NCBI GenBank assembly: GCA_945878745.1
Contig: CAMDVY010000088.1
Location: 1 to 9,196 of the forward strand
Length of the DNA stretch: 9,196 bases
Direction of reading: 5' to 3'
Source: Klebsiella pneumoniae
GTDB lineage: Bacteria; Pseudomonadota; Gammaproteobacteria; Pseudomonadales; Azotimanducaceae
Positions 7,074 through 9,196 of the stretch are shown here, in pieces. Under the pieces are notes generated by a model. The model saw only the letters and a list, made by a program, of their open reading frames with translations. It was not told the origin of the DNA and did no database searches. Every line of letters begins with the position of its first letter. Position 1 is the first letter of the stretch. Made by a program: the position numbers and the translations under genes.

Positions 7074-8254
7074 GATGTCGGCAACCTGCCTGGAAAACAG
7101 TATTTCAGGTAAAAACTCATCGGCACAAGATTGGCCTTGGCCAACACGAAGAACAACGGTCGCAATCGTTCAAAACGTTTTTTATAGGTGGGAAACTCAG
7201 TCCAGTTTTTGGGTGGCGCCCGCATGATGTCGTCGTATTGACTGTCACTGAGCCCCAGTCGCTTCTTGAAGTACCCTACCAGTTCCTCTTCGATCAACGG
7301 TGGCGTGTTGTACTCAGCCCAGGCCTCGGTACGCGACATCTGACCATTTCGAGCCAGTGCTGAGAGCGTGTTGTTGCGCATGTCACTACCGAATTTTTGC
7401 GGCAGGTACACACTGTGGCAGAACGACGTCATCCGGTTTTCCAGGTGATGGCCGCCGTAGTACTGCCAATCGTAGTTGGTCTTGAGAAACTCTCTGGCTT
7501 CTTCCTTTGAATACTGGATGTACCAGAACGGTCGGATGAACTTTGTTTGATCAAGGATGGCCGACTTGAGAAATCGCGCAAAAGTCATCAGCGGATAGGT
7601 CTTCAGCCGGTCACGGCCAAAACGGCTGTGGATCGCTTCGATGTATCGTCCATCAAAGTAGTTGCGTCCCAGCGGGGTGATGCCCTCCGCGACAAACGAG
7701 TGACCTTCGAGGATGGTCTTGATTCCATACTTTGCGGCAACCTTCCGGAGCAGGTAGGCATAACCCAGATCGGTCGACGCCTCGATTTCCGGAACACCAG
7801 ACAGAAAAAACGCCCGGAAGATGTCATCTGCTTCCTTGTTTGCAACCACATGGGTATACAGATCAACATCCAGACATTTGAGCACTTTCTGGATGTTCAT
7901 GGTGGCGATGGCGGAGTTCCACGTATTGTCGTAGTGAACCGCCAGAGGCCGCAATCCCCAGTGTTTTGACAGGTAAACCAGGTAAGAAGAATCCGTCCCG
8001 CCACTGACGCCGACTATGCAGTCATATTGTTTCCCTGCACCGGCTCGCTTTATATCGGCAAGGATCTCGGCAAAGAGCGCTTCGCCCTTGGCCTGTCCGG
8101 TGCCGTATTGACTGACCAGCGCTTCAACCTGTCGGCAGTAGTTGCAGATGCCCTCGCTGTCAAAGTGAATGGCCGAAACACGTTCGTCGTAAATGCAGCG
8201 GGAGCAGATCCGCAGAGTTACCTTGTTGATGTCCGGGTTCAGCAGGAGGCTCAT
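7070..8254 (-). CDS. wbpG: WbpG-type N-acetyl sugar amidotransferase
   Basis: This 394-residue cytoplasmic enzyme belongs to the N-acetyl sugar amidotransferase family (WbpG/PseA-like). The family is known to convert an N-acetyl group on a nucleotide sugar or nonulosonic acid into an acetamidino group, using ATP and ammonia supplied by HisH/HisF. Two cysteine pairs, C17-x2-C20 and C37-x2-C40, form an N-terminal zinc-ribbon-like element. The PP-loop SGGTDSS (84-90) after YDCIVGV is the ATP-pyrophosphatase site. Family blocks follow: LAVHYDNTWNS (104-114), EIEASTDLGYAYLL, TILEGHSFVAEGI and the FGRDRLKTYPL region. The length is normal. The ATG overlaps the formyltransferase stop by four bases (ATGA), and the TAA overlaps the proposed hisH start. 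Gene order wbpG-hisH-hisF matches known O-antigen loci. Substrate could be a uronic acid derivative or a legionaminic/pseudaminic acid; the window holds no sugar-biosynthesis gene that decides this. Confidence 0.9.
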   Translation of the reverse strand: MSLLLNPDINKVTLRICSRCIYDERVSAIHFDSEGICNYCRQVEALVSQYGTGQAKGEALFAEILADIKRAGAGKQYDCIVGVSGGTDSSYLVYLSKHWGLRPLAVHYDNTWNSAIATMNIQKVLKCLDVDLYTHVVANKEADDIFRAFFLSGVPEIEASTDLGYAYLLRKVAAKYGIKTILEGHSFVAEGITPLGRNYFDGRYIEAIHSRFGRDRLKTYPLMTFARFLKSAILDQTKFIRPFWYIQYSKEEAREFLKTNYDWQYYGGHHLENRMTSFCHSVYLPQKFGSDMRNNTLSALARNGQMSRTEAWAEYNTPPLIEEELVGYFKKRLGLSDSQYDDIMRAPPKNWTEFPTYKKRFERLRPLFFVLAKANLVPMSFYLKYCFPGRLPTS

Positions 8255-9196
8255 GTATTCAGTGCACCGAGTTGCTGTCCACCCTCCCCCAGGAGCTTTG
8301 AGAGATCGGACTCAAACCAGGTTCTTCCGTCATAGGCGACCTCCAGCAGACGAATGAAACCGCCTCCGCAAGCGACGTTGTACTGACTGGGAGCAACGTG
8401 CTCGATGCGTCCGAAGTCAACCTCGTGATCGCACTGCTCGTGCTGTGCAGACCAGATGTGCAAGGGCTTGTCATTCAGCGTGGTAAAGGCACCTGGATAT
8501 GGCCGCGTCTGAGCGCGGATGAAACGGTCCAGGTAAGCGTTGTCCTGGGTCCAGTCGATTCGGCCATCCTCAGGTCCACGCTGCGAAAATATTCTGCGCT
8601 TCGATTCATCCTGAGCGCTTGTTGCCTGTGTGCCTCTCGCAAGCCCGGGTAACGTCTGGCGCAGCACTTCAAGTCCCCGCTCTTCGATGCGCGCATACAG
8701 GGAGGCAATGGTGTCATCAGGACGAATGGCTTCTTCTGCCTGCGCCACAATCGGCCCGGAGTCCACCCCATCGTCCATCTGAAAAAGTGTAATTCCCGTG
8801 CGGGTCTCGCCGTTGATCATCGCCCAGACCAGCGGTGCGCCACCGCTGTAGTCCGGCAACAACGATGCATGCAATCCGAAGGCAGGCGCCAATGCTCGCC
8901 AGCGCCTTGGAATCATGTGATACCAACCGGCAACGACAAAGGCATCCGGATTCCACACAGATACCGCATCCAACAAGGCGCTGTCATTCATCGCGCCCTT
9001 CAACACTTCAACAGGAATGTGCCTGGCTTGCGCAACCGTCACAAAATCCGCATGCAGAACGTTGGTCACGCCGGTCGGTCGATAGGAAATGGCGAAAGTC
9101 TGTGGCGCGGTGACGATACCAACAACGCTGACATCGGCCGCTTCCAAACAGGCACCCAGGCAACGCAGGCCGAACGTGCTGGCACCGATGAAGACA
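8251..9196 (-). CDS. Formyltransferase of the Fmt/ArnA family, probable sugar N-formyltransferase (5' end cut by window edge)
   Basis: The frame is open to the right edge. The first visible codons read VFIGASTFGLRCLGACLEA, the usual first strand and helix of formyltransferases, so only a few N-terminal residues are missing; a TTG at 9147 is not the start. The N-terminal 10-formyl-tetrahydrofolate-dependent domain carries HASLLPDYSGGAP (visible residues 109-121) and TGITLFQMDDGVDSG (133-147). The C-terminal Fmt-like domain includes RIDWTQDNAYLDRFIRAQTR and PYPGAFTTLNDKPLHIWSA. In Fmt and ArnA the active site is Asn-x-His plus a later Asp. Here the His (109) and Asp (145) are kept but the Asn is Gly (107). 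The gene is not expected to be the housekeeping tRNA-Met formyltransferase: it overlaps the sugar amidotransferase by four bases and has no def neighbour in view. It most likely formylates an amino-sugar nucleotide. The exact substrate is unknown. Confidence 0.82.
   Translation of the reverse strand, partial: VFIGASTFGLRCLGACLEAADVSVVGIVTAPQTFAISYRPTGVTNVLHADFVTVAQARHIPVEVLKGAMNDSALLDAVSVWNPDAFVVAGWYHMIPRRWRALAPAFGLHASLLPDYSGGAPLVWAMINGETRTGITLFQMDDGVDSGPIVAQAEEAIRPDDTIASLYARIEERGLEVLRQTLPGLARGTQATSAQDESKRRIFSQRGPEDGRIDWTQDNAYLDRFIRAQTRPYPGAFTTLNDKPLHIWSAQHEQCDHEVDFGRIEHVAPSQYNVACGGGFIRLLEVAYDGRTWFESDLSKLLGEGGQQLGALNT

Noticed and set aside
7547..7969. 140-codon + strand frame inside the amidotransferase region
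   Set aside because: It is antisense to the conserved family blocks of the WbpG-type enzyme and is explained as a mirror frame.
9145..9147. TTG at 9147 as the formyltransferase start
   Set aside because: Codons upstream, to the window edge, encode the conserved VFIGASTFGL first strand and helix, so the gene starts beyond the window.

Overview
The window looks like part of a gammaproteobacterial chromosome with moderately high GC. The reasons are the codon usage, a REP-type palindrome pair of the GTAGGAGCG class seen in Pseudomonas- and Xanthomonas-like genomes, and a WbpG/HisH/HisF surface-sugar module of the type known from Pseudomonas O-antigen loci. I cannot name the genus from sequence alone. 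No RNA genes, CRISPR arrays, insertion sequences or phage genes are visible.

The left part (about 1-2760) is on the + strand. It starts with an unrecognised short reading frame (47-277). Then come a YhbS-like GNAT acetyltransferase (309-821), a small glyoxalase/VOC-fold protein (875-1306) and, after a 219-bp gap, a 410-residue flavoprotein of the acyl-CoA-dehydrogenase/HsaA-DszC monooxygenase superfamily (1526-2758). These look like independent accessory metabolic genes, not one pathway.

The centre (2773-2838) is a REP doublet (REPIN) between two convergent genes. It supplies the stop codon of the minus-strand flippase gene and probably acts as the bidirectional end of both transcription units.

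The right part (2835-9196) is a tight minus-strand operon for a modified surface polysaccharide. Reading in its own direction, it holds a formyltransferase (cut by the right edge of the window), a WbpG-type N-acetyl sugar amidotransferase, a HisH-type glutaminase, a HisF-type ammonia-channelling partner, a GT-B glycosyltransferase and a Wzx-type flippase. HisH should release ammonia from glutamine, HisF should channel it, and WbpG should use ATP to turn an N-acyl group on a sugar into an amidine. The glycosyltransferase would add a sugar to the lipid-linked repeat unit and Wzx would flip it across the inner membrane. The HisF copy has lost the cyclase aspartate near its N terminus, which fits a polysaccharide role and not histidine synthesis.

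Most junctions in this operon are 4-base ATGA overlaps. The amidotransferase-hisH junction reads ATAA instead, which suggests hisH starts at a rare AUA (or AUC) codon. The most interesting biological question is the translational coupling of a formyltransferase, itself lacking the usual catalytic Asn, to an amidine-forming amidotransferase.
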